The notes under the pieces are model-generated. The model made no database searches and was not told the origin of the DNA. It saw only the letters and a program-made list of their open reading frames with translations. Both the position numbers and the translations under genes were made by a program. 64,000 nucleotides of DNA from Simplicispira lacusdiani. GTDB taxonomy: Bacteria > Pseudomonadota > Gammaproteobacteria > Burkholderiales > Burkholderiaceae_C. Positions 52,419-61,062 of this stretch are shown here, piece after piece (within the stretch, counting starts at the first letter, position 1; each line of letters opens with the position of its first letter). The stretch covers positions 276,601 to 340,600 of the forward strand of contig NZ_QXGR01000006.1 of NCBI RefSeq assembly GCF_003604195.1, written 5' to 3'.

Positions 52419-52434
52419 CTGGATTAAAAAACAG
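52419..52434. promoter_or_regulatory. SOS box 2 (LexA operator)
   Basis: CTGGATTAAAAAACAG, a second CTG-N10-CAG, 3 bp after the first box and 28 bp before the lexA start. Tandem boxes are typical of tightly autoregulated lexA. Confidence 0.88.
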
Positions 52435-52462
52435 CCCATCACCCGCACCATTGGAGCCTTCC

Positions 52463-53137
52463 ATGCTCAACAGCCCCAAGCTCACGGCCCGCCAACAGCA
52501 GATTCTGGACCTGATCCAGACCGCCATCTCGCGCACCGGCGCCCCGCCCACGCGCGCCGAGATCGCCGCCGAGCTGGGCTTCAAATCGGCCAATGCCGCT
52601 GAAGAGCACCTCCAGGCCCTGGCACGCAAGGGCGTGATCGAGCTGGTGAGCGGCACCTCGCGCGGCATCCGCCTGCGCGGCGACGCGGTGCGTTCCATCA
52701 ACGCCGCGCGCGGCACCCAGTACAGCCTGCCCATCCCCGGCCTCTCGCAACTCATGCTGCCCCTGGTTGGCCGCGTGGCCGCAGGGTCGCCCATTCTCGC
52801 GCAGGAACACGTGGACCAATCGTATTGCGTCGAGGACAGCCTGTTCCAGCACAAGCCCGATTACCTGCTCAAGGTGCGCGGCATGTCCATGCGCGACGCA
52901 GGCATCATGGACGGCGACCTGCTGGCGGTGAAGATCGCCCACGAGGCGCGCAACGGCCAGATCATCGTGGCCCGCCTGGGCGACGACGTCACCGTCAAAC
53001 GCCTGCGCCGCACGGCCCACGCCATCGAACTGCTGCCCGAAAACCCCGACTACCCGGTGATCGTGGTCGAACCCGGCGAGCCCTTCGCCATCGAGGGGCT
53101 TGCCGTGGGGCTGATCCGCAACACCATGCTCATGTAG
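52463..53137 (+). CDS. lexA: LexA repressor
   Basis: Repressor of the SOS response that self-cleaves when RecA is activated. 224 residues: a winged-helix DNA-binding domain ([35 protein letters not shown]) and an S24 peptidase domain. The cleavage site is A107-G108; catalytic Ser142 ([13 protein letters not shown]) and Lys179 (VTVKRLRR) are in place, 37 residues apart as in E. coli. The start at 52463 follows TTGGAGCCTTCC. Confidence 0.97.
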   Translation: MLNSPKLTARQQQILDLIQTAISRTGAPPTRAEIAAELGFKSANAAEEHLQALARKGVIELVSGTSRGIRLRGDAVRSINAARGTQYSLPIPGLSQLMLPLVGRVAAGSPILAQEHVDQSYCVEDSLFQHKPDYLLKVRGMSMRDAGIMDGDLLAVKIAHEARNGQIIVARLGDDVTVKRLRRTAHAIELLPENPDYPVIVVEPGEPFAIEGLAVGLIRNTMLM

Positions 53138-53258
53138 CACCGCATCCGCACCCCGCAGGTGGCGGGCGTTGGGCGGGCTGCCATGGCCCGCCAGCCCTGC
53201 GCTGGTGCCCTATTCGCAATCCTGCCTGTGTTCAACCTCTGATCTCTGGAGTTTTCAC

Positions 53259-53633
53259 ATGGGAATTGCCCTCTTGGCCGCATCGACCCTGGCCCACCCC
53301 CTGACCGCGCTGCACCGCTGGTGGAGCCGCCGGCGCCCACCCCTGCCGCAGCACGGCAGCGGCATGCATTCCGAGCCAGCGGACCCGGCCCAGCCCTGCG
53401 CGCCGCATGCCATGGGCACACCCGCACGGCCCGCCACGGGCCCGCAGTCCCGCGCCATGGCATCCAGCCGCTCGGCACCGGCCAGGCCCTCGGCATGCCC
53501 CGTGCGCGCGGCGCCAACCCCCGACCACCCCCTGCGCGTGCTGCGCAGGCATGGCCGCATGGTGATCGCCGGTCGCATGGCCGACGTCTGCGCCGAATTG
53601 GAGCGCCTGGCTGCCTGCGAGCCCCAGCACTGA
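53259..53633 (+). CDS. Hypothetical small protein downstream of lexA
   Basis: Not recognised. 124 residues from the ATG at 53259, preceded by CTCTGGAG. The N-terminal two-thirds is low in complexity and rich in Pro, Ala, Arg and Ser. The C-terminal ~40 residues (HPLRVLRRHGRMVIAGRMAD, then CAELERLAACE) look like a folded helical unit and are the part most likely conserved. It lies 121 bp after lexA on the same strand; cotranscription with lexA is possible but unproven. Confidence 0.55.
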   Translation: MGIALLAASTLAHPLTALHRWWSRRRPPLPQHGSGMHSEPADPAQPCAPHAMGTPARPATGPQSRAMASSRSAPARPSACPVRAAPTPDHPLRVLRRHGRMVIAGRMADVCAELERLAACEPQH

Positions 53634-53726
53634 CCACGCATCCCACGCCCGGCCAGCCGCCCCCGGACACCGCATGGCCGGCCCCTGAGGGACGCCCGCC
53701 CCCCCGCGCCAAGGCACAATGTGGGG

Positions 53727-54734
53727 ATGAACATTGTGATCCTGGATGACTATCAAGACGCCGTGCGCAAACTGCATTGCGCATCACGCCTAGATGCCTA
53801 TTCCGCCAAGGTCTATACCAACACGGTCAAGGGCCTGGGCCAGTTGTCGGTGCGCCTGAAGGACGCCGACGTCATCGTGCTGATCCGCGAGCGCACCCAC
53901 ATCACGCGCCAGCTCATCGAGAAGCTCCCCCGCCTCAAGCTCATCGCGCAGACCGGCAAGGTCGGCAGCCACATCGACGTGGCAGCCTGCACCGAGCGCG
54001 GCATCGCGGTGGCCGAGGGCGTGAGTTCGCCCGTGGCGCCCGCGGAACTGGCCTGGGCGCTCACCATGGCGGCCATGCGCCGCCTGCCCCAGTACATCGC
54101 CAACCTCAAGCACGGTGCCTGGCAGCAATCGGGGCTGAAAGCGGCCAGCATGCCGCCCAATTTCGGTATCGGCAGCGTGCTGCGCGGCAAGACGCTGGGC
54201 ATCTGGGGCTACGGCCGCATCGGCCAGATCGTGGCCGGCTACGGCAAGGCCTTCGGTATGAATGTGCGCGTCTGGGGTCGTGAGCCCTCGCGCGCCCAGG
54301 CGCTGACCGACGGCTACCAGGCCGCCAACTCCTGCGAGGAGTTCTTTTCACAGTGCGATGTGATCTCGCTGCACCTGCGCTTGACGGAAGAAACGCGCGG
54401 CATCATCACGCTGGAAACACTGTCGTGCATGAAACCCACGGCCCTGCTGGTCAACACCTCGCGCGCCGAGCTCATCGAACCCGATGCCTTGATCGCCGCC
54501 CTGAACCGCGGCCGCCCCGGCATGGCGGCCGTGGACGTTTTCGAAAGCGAACCCATCCTCCAGGGCCACGCGTTGTTGCGCCTGGAAAACTGCATCTGCA
54601 CCCCGCACATCGGCTACGTGGAACAGGACCACTATGAGCTGTACTTCGGCGCCGCCTTCGACAACGTGGTGAACTTCATGAAAGGCACTCCCACCAACAT
54701 CGTGAATCCCGGCGCCCTGCAAGTGCGCCGCTAA
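53727..54734 (+). CDS. D-2-hydroxyacid dehydrogenase family protein
   Basis: NAD-dependent dehydrogenase of the D-isomer 2-hydroxyacid family. 335 residues from the ATG at 53727. It has a substrate domain at both ends and a central Rossmann domain (LGIWGYGRIGQIVAGYGKAF). The catalytic set Arg (NTSRAELI), Glu (DVFESEPI) and His (CTPHIGYVEQD) is present. The substrate, for example a hydroxypyruvate- or phosphoglycerate-like acid, cannot be told. Confidence 0.88.
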   Translation: MNIVILDDYQDAVRKLHCASRLDAYSAKVYTNTVKGLGQLSVRLKDADVIVLIRERTHITRQLIEKLPRLKLIAQTGKVGSHIDVAACTERGIAVAEGVSSPVAPAELAWALTMAAMRRLPQYIANLKHGAWQQSGLKAASMPPNFGIGSVLRGKTLGIWGYGRIGQIVAGYGKAFGMNVRVWGREPSRAQALTDGYQAANSCEEFFSQCDVISLHLRLTEETRGIITLETLSCMKPTALLVNTSRAELIEPDALIAALNRGRPGMAAVDVFESEPILQGHALLRLENCICTPHIGYVEQDHYELYFGAAFDNVVNFMKGTPTNIVNPGALQVRR

Positions 54735-54756
54735 CCCCCGTCGCATGCAGCGGCAA

Positions 54757-54787
54757 AGAAAAAGGCTTCCCGGAGGAAGCCTTTTTT
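54757..54787. terminator. Bidirectional terminator
   Basis: AAAAAGGCTTCC, CGGA loop region, GGAAGCCTTTTTT between the convergent dehydrogenase and ABC-transporter genes. Confidence 0.92.
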
Positions 54788-54825
54788 GATGGCACCGGCA
54801 AGTAGCCGGTGCACTGCGGTCCGCT

Positions 54826-55953
54826 TCAGTTCAGGGGAGACTTCTTGCCGTCCTTGTAGACGTACAGCGTGATGGCGGGGTTCTTCATTTCGCCGTTGGG
54901 TTCGAACGCGATGTTGGCGGTCACGCCCTTGAAGTTGGCCTTGGCCAGCTCGGGGATGTACACCTTGGGGTCGGTCGAGTTGGCGCGCTGCATGGCGTCA
55001 ACCAGCAGCATCGTGGCGTCGTAGGTGTAGGGGCTGTAGACCTGGAACTGGTTGGGGTACTTGGCGTCGTAGCGCTTCTTCCATTCCACGCCGCCAGGCA
55101 TCTTGGCCAGCGAGGCGCCGCCTTCAGCGCAAACCACGTTGGCCAGGGTCTTGGCGCCAGCGGCCAGCTTGGCGATTTCAGAGGTGCAGATGCCGTCGCC
55201 GCCGAAATACTTCACGTTGGACATGCCCAGTTGTTCCATCTGGCGCAGCATCGGGCCACCCTGGGGGTCCATGCCGCCGAAGAAGATGGCGTCGGGGTTC
55301 TTGGCCTTGATGGCGGTCAGGATGGCCATGAAGTCGGTGGCCTTGTCGGTGGTGAACTGCTCGTCCACGACCTTCATGCCCTTCTCGGCGGCAACCTTCT
55401 TGAACACGTTGGCGACGCCCTGGCCGTAAGCGGTACGGTCGTCGATGATGGCAACCGTCTTGAGCTTCAGCGTCTCAGCGGCGTAGGCAGCCAGGCCAGC
55501 GCCCAGGGCGTTGTCGTTGGCGATGATACGGAAGGTGGTCTTGTAGCCGGGCTTGGTCAGGTTGGGGTTGGTGGCAGCGCCGGTGACGTGGGGAACGCCG
55601 CAGTCGTTGTAGACCTTGGAGGCGGGGATGGTGGTGCCCGAGTTCAGGTGGCCCACCACGCCGACGACCTTGGAGTCGCACAGCTTTTGCGCGGCAGCGG
55701 TGCCTTGCTTGGGGTCAGCGGCATCGTCTTCGGCGATCAGTTCGAGCTTGACCTTCTTGCCGCCGATCGTGACACCCTTGGCATTGAGGTCTTCAATGGC
55801 CATGCGCGCGCCGTTTTCGTTGTCCTTGCCGTAGTGGGCTTGGGCGCCGGAAACCGGAGCCACGTGACCGATCTTGACCACATCTTGTGCAGAGGCCATA
55901 CCAGCAACAGCCGCGATAGCAGCAACTACGGTCAGTTTCAACTTCAATTGCAT
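54826..55953 (-). CDS. Branched-chain amino acid ABC transporter substrate-binding protein
   Basis: Periplasmic binding protein of the LivJ/LivK/BraC family. 375 residues with a Sec signal peptide (to about residue 22, GMASAQDVV). The mature protein begins VVKIGHVAPVSGAQAHYGKD and has the two-lobe fold. TGGAGATTCCT precedes the ATG. The permease and ATPase genes are not adjacent, so its transporter partners are encoded elsewhere. Ligand inferred as leucine, isoleucine or valine from the family. Confidence 0.93.
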   Translation of the reverse strand: MQLKLKLTVVAAIAAVAGMASAQDVVKIGHVAPVSGAQAHYGKDNENGARMAIEDLNAKGVTIGGKKVKLELIAEDDAADPKQGTAAAQKLCDSKVVGVVGHLNSGTTIPASKVYNDCGVPHVTGAATNPNLTKPGYKTTFRIIANDNALGAGLAAYAAETLKLKTVAIIDDRTAYGQGVANVFKKVAAEKGMKVVDEQFTTDKATDFMAILTAIKAKNPDAIFFGGMDPQGGPMLRQMEQLGMSNVKYFGGDGICTSEIAKLAAGAKTLANVVCAEGGASLAKMPGGVEWKKRYDAKYPNQFQVYSPYTYDATMLLVDAMQRANSTDPKVYIPELAKANFKGVTANIAFEPNGEMKNPAITLYVYKDGKKSPLN

Positions 55954-56083
55954 AGGAATCTCCAGTAAAGATAAATGCTGAGATCGTTCTTATTTCTCAA
56001 CGCCAGCAAACATACCTCAATTTGAACGCCGAGACACTAGGGAACACGATGAAAGATCGAAGAAACCACAAGGCAAAACCCTG

Positions 56084-56494
56084 TCAACGCAACACGGGTT
56101 GTGATGCGCCATTCGCCAGTTCATCGGCCACGGCTTCATAGACGCAATGCCGCACCACCGACTCGACCTCTTCGCGCAGCCGTGGAAGCACAGAGCGCGT
56201 CTGTTCCTGCACCACCGTGGCGATGGCCTCGCGCAGGCGGGTCTCAAGCATCACGTCAACGCGCTGCATGACGCGGTGCACCATATGTTCCTCGAAGCCC
56301 TCGGGCAGCTGTGGCGCGGGCGGGGCTGGCTGCGGAGCCGGGATGCTGGCACGCACGGCCGGCGGCGGTGGCGGGGCAGTTGGCGGCGCAGCGGCGGGGA
56401 GTGGCAGCCGGGAGGCCGGCACGGCATCCCCACGCACCACTTCGGTGAGCGTCGGTACGAAGCGGGGCGGCGTGCGGGGCGGCGTGCTCGACAT
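56084..56494 (-). CDS. Proline-rich hypothetical protein downstream of holC
   Basis: 136 residues. The first ~65 are Pro/Ala-rich and probably unstructured, after a short FVPTLTEVV motif. The last ~70 form a predicted amphipathic helix set (HRVMQRVDVMLETRLREAI, RLREEVESVVRHC). This layout resembles the Burkholderiales family DUF2486, but I am not certain. The ATG overlaps the holC stop as TGATG, so translation is coupled to holC. Function unknown. Confidence 0.7.
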   Translation of the reverse strand: MSSTPPRTPPRFVPTLTEVVRGDAVPASRLPLPAAAPPTAPPPPPAVRASIPAPQPAPPAPQLPEGFEEHMVHRVMQRVDVMLETRLREAIATVVQEQTRSVLPRLREEVESVVRHCVYEAVADELANGASQPVLR

Positions 56495-56928
56495 CAGGCG
56501 GCTTTCTGCACCAGATCGTGGCGCACCATGGAATAGCCGCGCTGCGCATAGTGGCGCCAGCGGGCCCTTGCGTGTTGGCGGTCGGCTTCGTCGCTGGCGC
56601 TGACGACCTCGACGAGCCGGGCGAAGCTGGAGAAGCCCGGCGGTACCTCATCGCCCAGATTCAGCAGCACATCGTGGTGGGGCGACTGGCCCGGATCGGT
56701 CACCAGGACAACGGGGGAAGCCGCCAGCAGCCGAGGATCGGCATCGCCCCGGCAATGCGCCACGAAGTCATGGGCCGCCATGTTCCAGAGCATGGGATCG
56801 AGGCGGTCCAGCACCTCGGCCTGCCCCAGGATCGCCAGCCGCAGGTCGCCCTGCAGCAGCTTGCGCGCATAGCGGCAGGCGTGCGCCAGCTTGTCCGGCG
56901 CATTGAAGTGGAAGGAGATTTCCGTCAT
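56494..56928 (-). CDS. holC: DNA polymerase III chi subunit
   Basis: Chi subunit of the replicative polymerase clamp loader, which contacts single-strand binding protein. 144 residues: ISFHFNAPDKLAHACRYARK at the N-terminus and LLNLGDEVPPGFSSFARLVE near the end are characteristic. It overlaps the pepA stop by 4 bp (ATGA), the usual pepA-holC order, and its own stop overlaps the next gene. Confidence 0.93.
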   Translation of the reverse strand: MTEISFHFNAPDKLAHACRYARKLLQGDLRLAILGQAEVLDRLDPMLWNMAAHDFVAHCRGDADPRLLAASPVVLVTDPGQSPHHDVLLNLGDEVPPGFSSFARLVEVVSASDEADRQHARARWRHYAQRGYSMVRHDLVQKAA

Positions 56929-58394
56929 GCCTTCGGAGCGCGCCGCGCGGGCACCTTCGCTGCCTGGCCCAGCAGGTAGTGCACCAGCAGCCCCACCGGG
57001 CGCCCGGTGGCCCCCTTGGCGGCGCCGCTCTTCCAGGCCGTGCCGGCAATATCGAGGTGCGCCCAGGGGAACTCGCCCACGAAGCGCTGCAGGAACTTGG
57101 CCGCCGTCACCGCGCCGCCGGGGCGGCCCGCCACGTTGCCAACGTCGGCGAAATGGGACTTCAGGCCCTCGGCGTAGTCCTCGTCGAGCGGCAGGCGCCA
57201 GCACAGGTCGTCTGCGGCCTCGCCGGCCTGCAACAGTGCGTCGGCGAGCGCATCGTCGGTGGCGAACATGCCGCTGCGCACGCCGCCCAGCGCAATCACG
57301 CAGGCCCCCGTCAGCGTGGCGATATCGACCACGGCCGCCGGCTTGTAGCGCGCAGCGTAGGTCAGCGTGTCGCACAGAATTAACCGGCCCTCGGCGTCGG
57401 TGTTGAGGATCTCGATGGTCTGGCCGCTCATGCTGGTGACTACATCACCGGGCTTGATGGCGCGGCCGTCGGGCATGTTCTCGCAGGCGGGCACCAGGCC
57501 CACCACGTTGATGGCCGGCTGCAGCTCGGCCAGCGCGCGGAACACCCCAAGCACGCTGGCGGCGCCGCACATGTCGAACTTCATCTCGTCCATCTCGGGG
57601 GCCGGCTTGATGGAAATGCCCCCGGTGTCGAAGGTGATGCCCTTGCCCACCAGCACCACCGGCGCCTGCGTCTTGGCGGCGCCGCTGTAACGCAGCTCGA
57701 TGAAGCGCAGCGGCTCCTCGGAGCCCCTGGCCACGGCAAGAAAGGCGCCCATGCCCAGGCGCGACACCTCGGCCGGCCCCATGACCTTGCACTGGACGCC
57801 CGGGTGCTTGGCCAGCGCCTTGGCGGCGTCGGCGAGCAGCGCGGGAGTGGCATGGTTGGCGGGGCGGTTGCCCCATTCCCGGGCGTATTCCACGCCGGCC
57901 ACCACGGCCACGGCATGCGCGAAGGCATCGGCCACCCCGTCGGCGTCGGCCACGCCCACCACCACCCGGCCCAGCGTGCGCGCCTCGGCCTTGGGCTTGG
58001 TCGTGGTGTAGACGTAACTGGCATGGGCCACGTTCTGCACCACCGAGGCCACGGCACCAGGCCGAACCACACCCGCCAGGCAGACCACGGCGCGCTTGAC
58101 CGCGCCGGCCTTGAAGACCGGGCCAATGGCGGCCAGTGCCTGGCGCACCGCGCGCGCGTCGCCCTTGCCCATCCCGGCCAGCACCACGCGCCGCGCCGCG
58201 ATGCCAGGTGCATGGTAGAGCTGCAGGTGCTTGCCGGGCTCGGTTTCCAGGTCCTTGTTCTTGAGCGCGAGCGCCACCAGGGTGGAGAGGGCATCGGCGC
58301 CAGGCTGGAAGCCCTCCGGCACCAGCAGGACCAGCAGGTCGCATTTCTCGGATACCGCGCCGGACAGGTCCAGGGTCTTGAGATCGAAGTTCAT
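56925..58394 (-). CDS. pepA: Leucyl aminopeptidase (M17)
   Basis: Cytosolic two-metal aminopeptidase. 489 residues; metal and catalytic segments VGKGITFDTGGISIKP and NTDAEGRLILCDTL are intact, with CENMPDGRAIKPGDVV between. In E. coli PepA also binds DNA as a recombination cofactor. It is divergent from lptF with only 23 bp between start codons, so the two promoters must overlap each other or the opposite gene. Confidence 0.96.
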   Translation of the reverse strand: MNFDLKTLDLSGAVSEKCDLLVLLVPEGFQPGADALSTLVALALKNKDLETEPGKHLQLYHAPGIAARRVVLAGMGKGDARAVRQALAAIGPVFKAGAVKRAVVCLAGVVRPGAVASVVQNVAHASYVYTTTKPKAEARTLGRVVVGVADADGVADAFAHAVAVVAGVEYAREWGNRPANHATPALLADAAKALAKHPGVQCKVMGPAEVSRLGMGAFLAVARGSEEPLRFIELRYSGAAKTQAPVVLVGKGITFDTGGISIKPAPEMDEMKFDMCGAASVLGVFRALAELQPAINVVGLVPACENMPDGRAIKPGDVVTSMSGQTIEILNTDAEGRLILCDTLTYAARYKPAAVVDIATLTGACVIALGGVRSGMFATDDALADALLQAGEAADDLCWRLPLDEDYAEGLKSHFADVGNVAGRPGGAVTAAKFLQRFVGEFPWAHLDIAGTAWKSGAAKGATGRPVGLLVHYLLGQAAKVPARRAPKA

Positions 58395-58417
58395 AATCGC
58401 CCTTTTCTAACGAGCCA

Positions 58418-59512
58418 ATGTTATTCGATTCATCCATCCGCAAGGAGCTTGCGCGCAGCTTCGGCGCGACCCTGGTGGTGCTGGTCACCGTGGTCATGAC
58501 CATGATGCTGATCCGCACGCTCGGCCAGGCCTCGCGCGGCAGCGTGAGCCCGTCCGACGTGATGCTGGTGATGGGCTTCACCGTGCTCGGACAGTTGCCG
58601 ACCATCCTGAGCCTGAGCCTGTTCGTGGCCATCGTCGGCACCCTCTCGCGCATGTACCGCGACAGTGAAATGGTCATCTGGTTCGCCAGCGGCAAGGGGC
58701 TGGCCAGCCTGCTGCCCCCGCTGCTGCGCTTCGCCTGGCCGGTGATGCTGGTGGTGGCCGTGCTGTCGCTGGGCGTGTGGCCGTGGGCCAACCTGCAGAT
58801 CCAGGAACTGCGGGCGCAATACGAGCAGCGCGGCGACATCGATCGCATCGCCCCCGGCGAGTTCCAGGAATCCGCCAGCGGCAACCGGGTCTTCTTCATC
58901 GACAAGGACAGCCCCGACCCCCAGTCCGCGAACAACGTGTTCATCCTCCAGACAGAGCGCGGCAGCGAGACCGTGACCTCGGCGCGCAGCGCTCGCCTGG
59001 AAGTGCGCGAGGGCGAGCGCATGTTGATGCTCACCCAAGGCCAGCGCATGGAAACCGCCACCGACAAGCCCGGCGTCAAGATCAGCGAATTCGCCGAATA
59101 CAGCACCCGCATCGGCGCCGCGCCCCCCAGCGCACCGAACGAGTTCTCGGCCAAGACCCGCGGCACCTTGCAACTTCTGGCCGACCCGAGGCCCGTGCAT
59201 CTGGCCGAGATCGGCTGGCGCCTGGGCCTGGCGCTCGCGGCGTTCAACCTCGTGGTGCTGGCGCTGGCGCTCTCCAGCGTCAACCCGCGCGTGGGCCGCA
59301 GCGGCGGCCTGATGTTCGCCCTGTTCACCTTCATCGTCTACTACAACCTGATGACCCTGGGACAGAGCTGGGTGAGCGGCGGCAAGCTCTCGCTGCCCGC
59401 CTACATCGCCCTCCTGCACGGCGGCACGTTCGCCTTCGCCGCCCTGGTGCTGGCGGCGCGGCACAACCAATGGTCGGTCCGCCGCCTCTGGCGCCCGGGG
59501 AGCGCCGCATGA
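58418..59512 (+). CDS. lptF: LPS export ABC transporter permease LptF
   Basis: One of the two inner-membrane permeases of the LptB2FG complex that extracts lipopolysaccharide. 364 residues with about six membrane helices: two pairs near the N-terminus, a large periplasmic jellyroll domain (about 130-255), and helices at the C-terminus. MLFDSSIRKELARSFGATLV at the start is typical. The stop overlaps the lptG start as ATGA. Confidence 0.95.
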   Translation: MLFDSSIRKELARSFGATLVVLVTVVMTMMLIRTLGQASRGSVSPSDVMLVMGFTVLGQLPTILSLSLFVAIVGTLSRMYRDSEMVIWFASGKGLASLLPPLLRFAWPVMLVVAVLSLGVWPWANLQIQELRAQYEQRGDIDRIAPGEFQESASGNRVFFIDKDSPDPQSANNVFILQTERGSETVTSARSARLEVREGERMLMLTQGQRMETATDKPGVKISEFAEYSTRIGAAPPSAPNEFSAKTRGTLQLLADPRPVHLAEIGWRLGLALAAFNLVVLALALSSVNPRVGRSGGLMFALFTFIVYYNLMTLGQSWVSGGKLSLPAYIALLHGGTFAFAALVLAARHNQWSVRRLWRPGSAA

Positions 59513-60615
59513 AGACCATCCGCAAACTGGTGCACCGTGAAATCATCGCGGCGGTGGCCTTTGTCACGCTCGGCTTCCTGGCGCTGCTGTTGTTCTTCGA
59601 TCTGGTCGATGAACTGCGCTGGGTCGGCCGCAGCCCCACCGGGGAATACACGATATCGCATGCCCTGCTGTACGTGGCCCTGGGCATCCCGAGCCACCTC
59701 TACGAGCTGCTGCCGATCACGGTGCTGATCGGCACCATCTTCGTGATGGCCCGCCTCGCGCAAAGCTCGGAATTCACCATCATGCGCACCAGCGGCCTGG
59801 GGCCGGTGCGCGCGCTGCGCACGCTGCTGGCGCTGGGCGCGGTGTTCGTGCTGCTCACTTTCGCCATTGGCGACTACATCGCTCCGCTCAGCGACCGCGC
59901 CGCGCAATTGGTCAAGGCCCGCCACCTGGGGCGCCTGACCACGGGAGCGACCGGCGCCTGGCTCAAGGAGCGCCAGGGCGATCAGTCGTTCGCCGTGAAC
60001 GCGCGCGCCATCGCGCCCGACGGCGGCATGATGGGCGTGCGCATCTTCGAATTCGACAACCAGGGCCGCTTGACGGGCCAGATCCATGCCGAAACCGCGC
60101 GCTTCGAACCCGATGGTGCCTGGAGCCTGAACCGGGTGCTGCGCAGCCGTTTCCTCCACCCAGAAAACGGCGATGCGCATGTGGAGCACCTCCAATCGGA
60201 CCTGCTGCGCTGGCCCACGCAGATCAGCGCCGACATGGTGGCCGCCGCCGTGCTCAAGCCCGACCGCATGGCCACGCTCGACCTGTTCCAGTACACCCGC
60301 CACCTCAAGGCCAACGGCCAGTCGGCACAGCGCTACGAGATCGAGTTCTGGCGCAAGGTGTTCTACCCGCTCTCCTGCCTGGTGATGGTGGTGCTGGCCC
60401 TGCCCTTCGCCTACCTGCACTTCCGCTCGGGTTCGCTCGCGGGCTATGTGTTCGGCGGCGTGATGGCGGGCATCAGCTTCTTTCTGCTCAACAACCTGTT
60501 CGGCTTCGCCGGCAACCTGCAGAACTGGTCGCCCTGGCTCACGGCCGCGGCGCCAGGCATCATCTACTCGCTGGCCTCGCTGGCTGCCTTCACCTGGCTC
60601 GTCTTGAGGCGCTGA
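59509..60615 (+). CDS. lptG: LPS export ABC transporter permease LptG
   Basis: Second permease of LptB2FG. 368 residues beginning MKTIRKLVHREIIAAVAFVT, with six membrane helices around a periplasmic domain, and FYPLSCLVMVVLALPFAY near the C-terminus. The start at 59509 overlaps lptF by 4 bp; the open frame further upstream overlaps lptF and is not coding. cbiX follows after 5 bp. Confidence 0.95.
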   Translation: MKTIRKLVHREIIAAVAFVTLGFLALLLFFDLVDELRWVGRSPTGEYTISHALLYVALGIPSHLYELLPITVLIGTIFVMARLAQSSEFTIMRTSGLGPVRALRTLLALGAVFVLLTFAIGDYIAPLSDRAAQLVKARHLGRLTTGATGAWLKERQGDQSFAVNARAIAPDGGMMGVRIFEFDNQGRLTGQIHAETARFEPDGAWSLNRVLRSRFLHPENGDAHVEHLQSDLLRWPTQISADMVAAAVLKPDRMATLDLFQYTRHLKANGQSAQRYEIEFWRKVFYPLSCLVMVVLALPFAYLHFRSGSLAGYVFGGVMAGISFFLLNNLFGFAGNLQNWSPWLTAAAPGIIYSLASLAAFTWLVLRR

Positions 60616-60620
60616 CCACC

Positions 60621-61019
60621 ATGACCACCCTGCCCCACACCACCGGCATCGTCCTGTTCGCCCACGGTTCGCGCGACCCGCTCTGGCGCGCGCCCATCGA
60701 GGCGGTGCAAAACCACATCCTCGCGCACCATCCCGGCGTGGCCGTGCGCTGCGCCTACCTGGAGCTATCCACCCCCGACCTGCCCCAGGCCGTGCAGGAG
60801 CTGGTGGACCAGAGGGCCCTCGGCATCACCATCGTTCCCATGTTCCTGGGCACCGGCAAGCACGCCCGCGCGGACCTGCCCGTGCTGGTGGACGGCCTGC
60901 GCGCGCAGCACCCGGCCGTGCAGTTCACCGTGCAGGGCGCCATTGGCGAAGATCCGCGCATGACGGCCTTGATGGCGGCCATCGCCTGCTCTGCGCCTCT
61001 CGGGGTTACGCCGACTTAG
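60621..61019 (+). CDS. cbiX: Sirohydrochlorin chelatase CbiX, short type
   Basis: Inserts metal (cobalt or iron) into sirohydrochlorin in the siroheme/cobalamin branch. 132 residues, the single-domain short form that works as a homodimer. The N-terminal metal-site histidine lies in GIVLFAHGSRDPLW, and IVPMFLGTGKHARADLP holds the second. It is 5 bp after lptG and 43 bp before cysB; siroheme is the cofactor of sulfite reductase, which fits the sulfur-assimilation neighbour. Confidence 0.9.
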   Translation: MTTLPHTTGIVLFAHGSRDPLWRAPIEAVQNHILAHHPGVAVRCAYLELSTPDLPQAVQELVDQRALGITIVPMFLGTGKHARADLPVLVDGLRAQHPAVQFTVQGAIGEDPRMTALMAAIACSAPLGVTPT

Positions 61020-61062
61020 ATAAATGCAGCATAATGATGCGACTCCTTAGCCGCATTTCAGT

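Noticed and set aside
57445..59334. 629-codon minus-strand frame over pepA and lptF
   Set aside because: It overlaps pepA in another frame and lptF antisense; both of those are certain genes.
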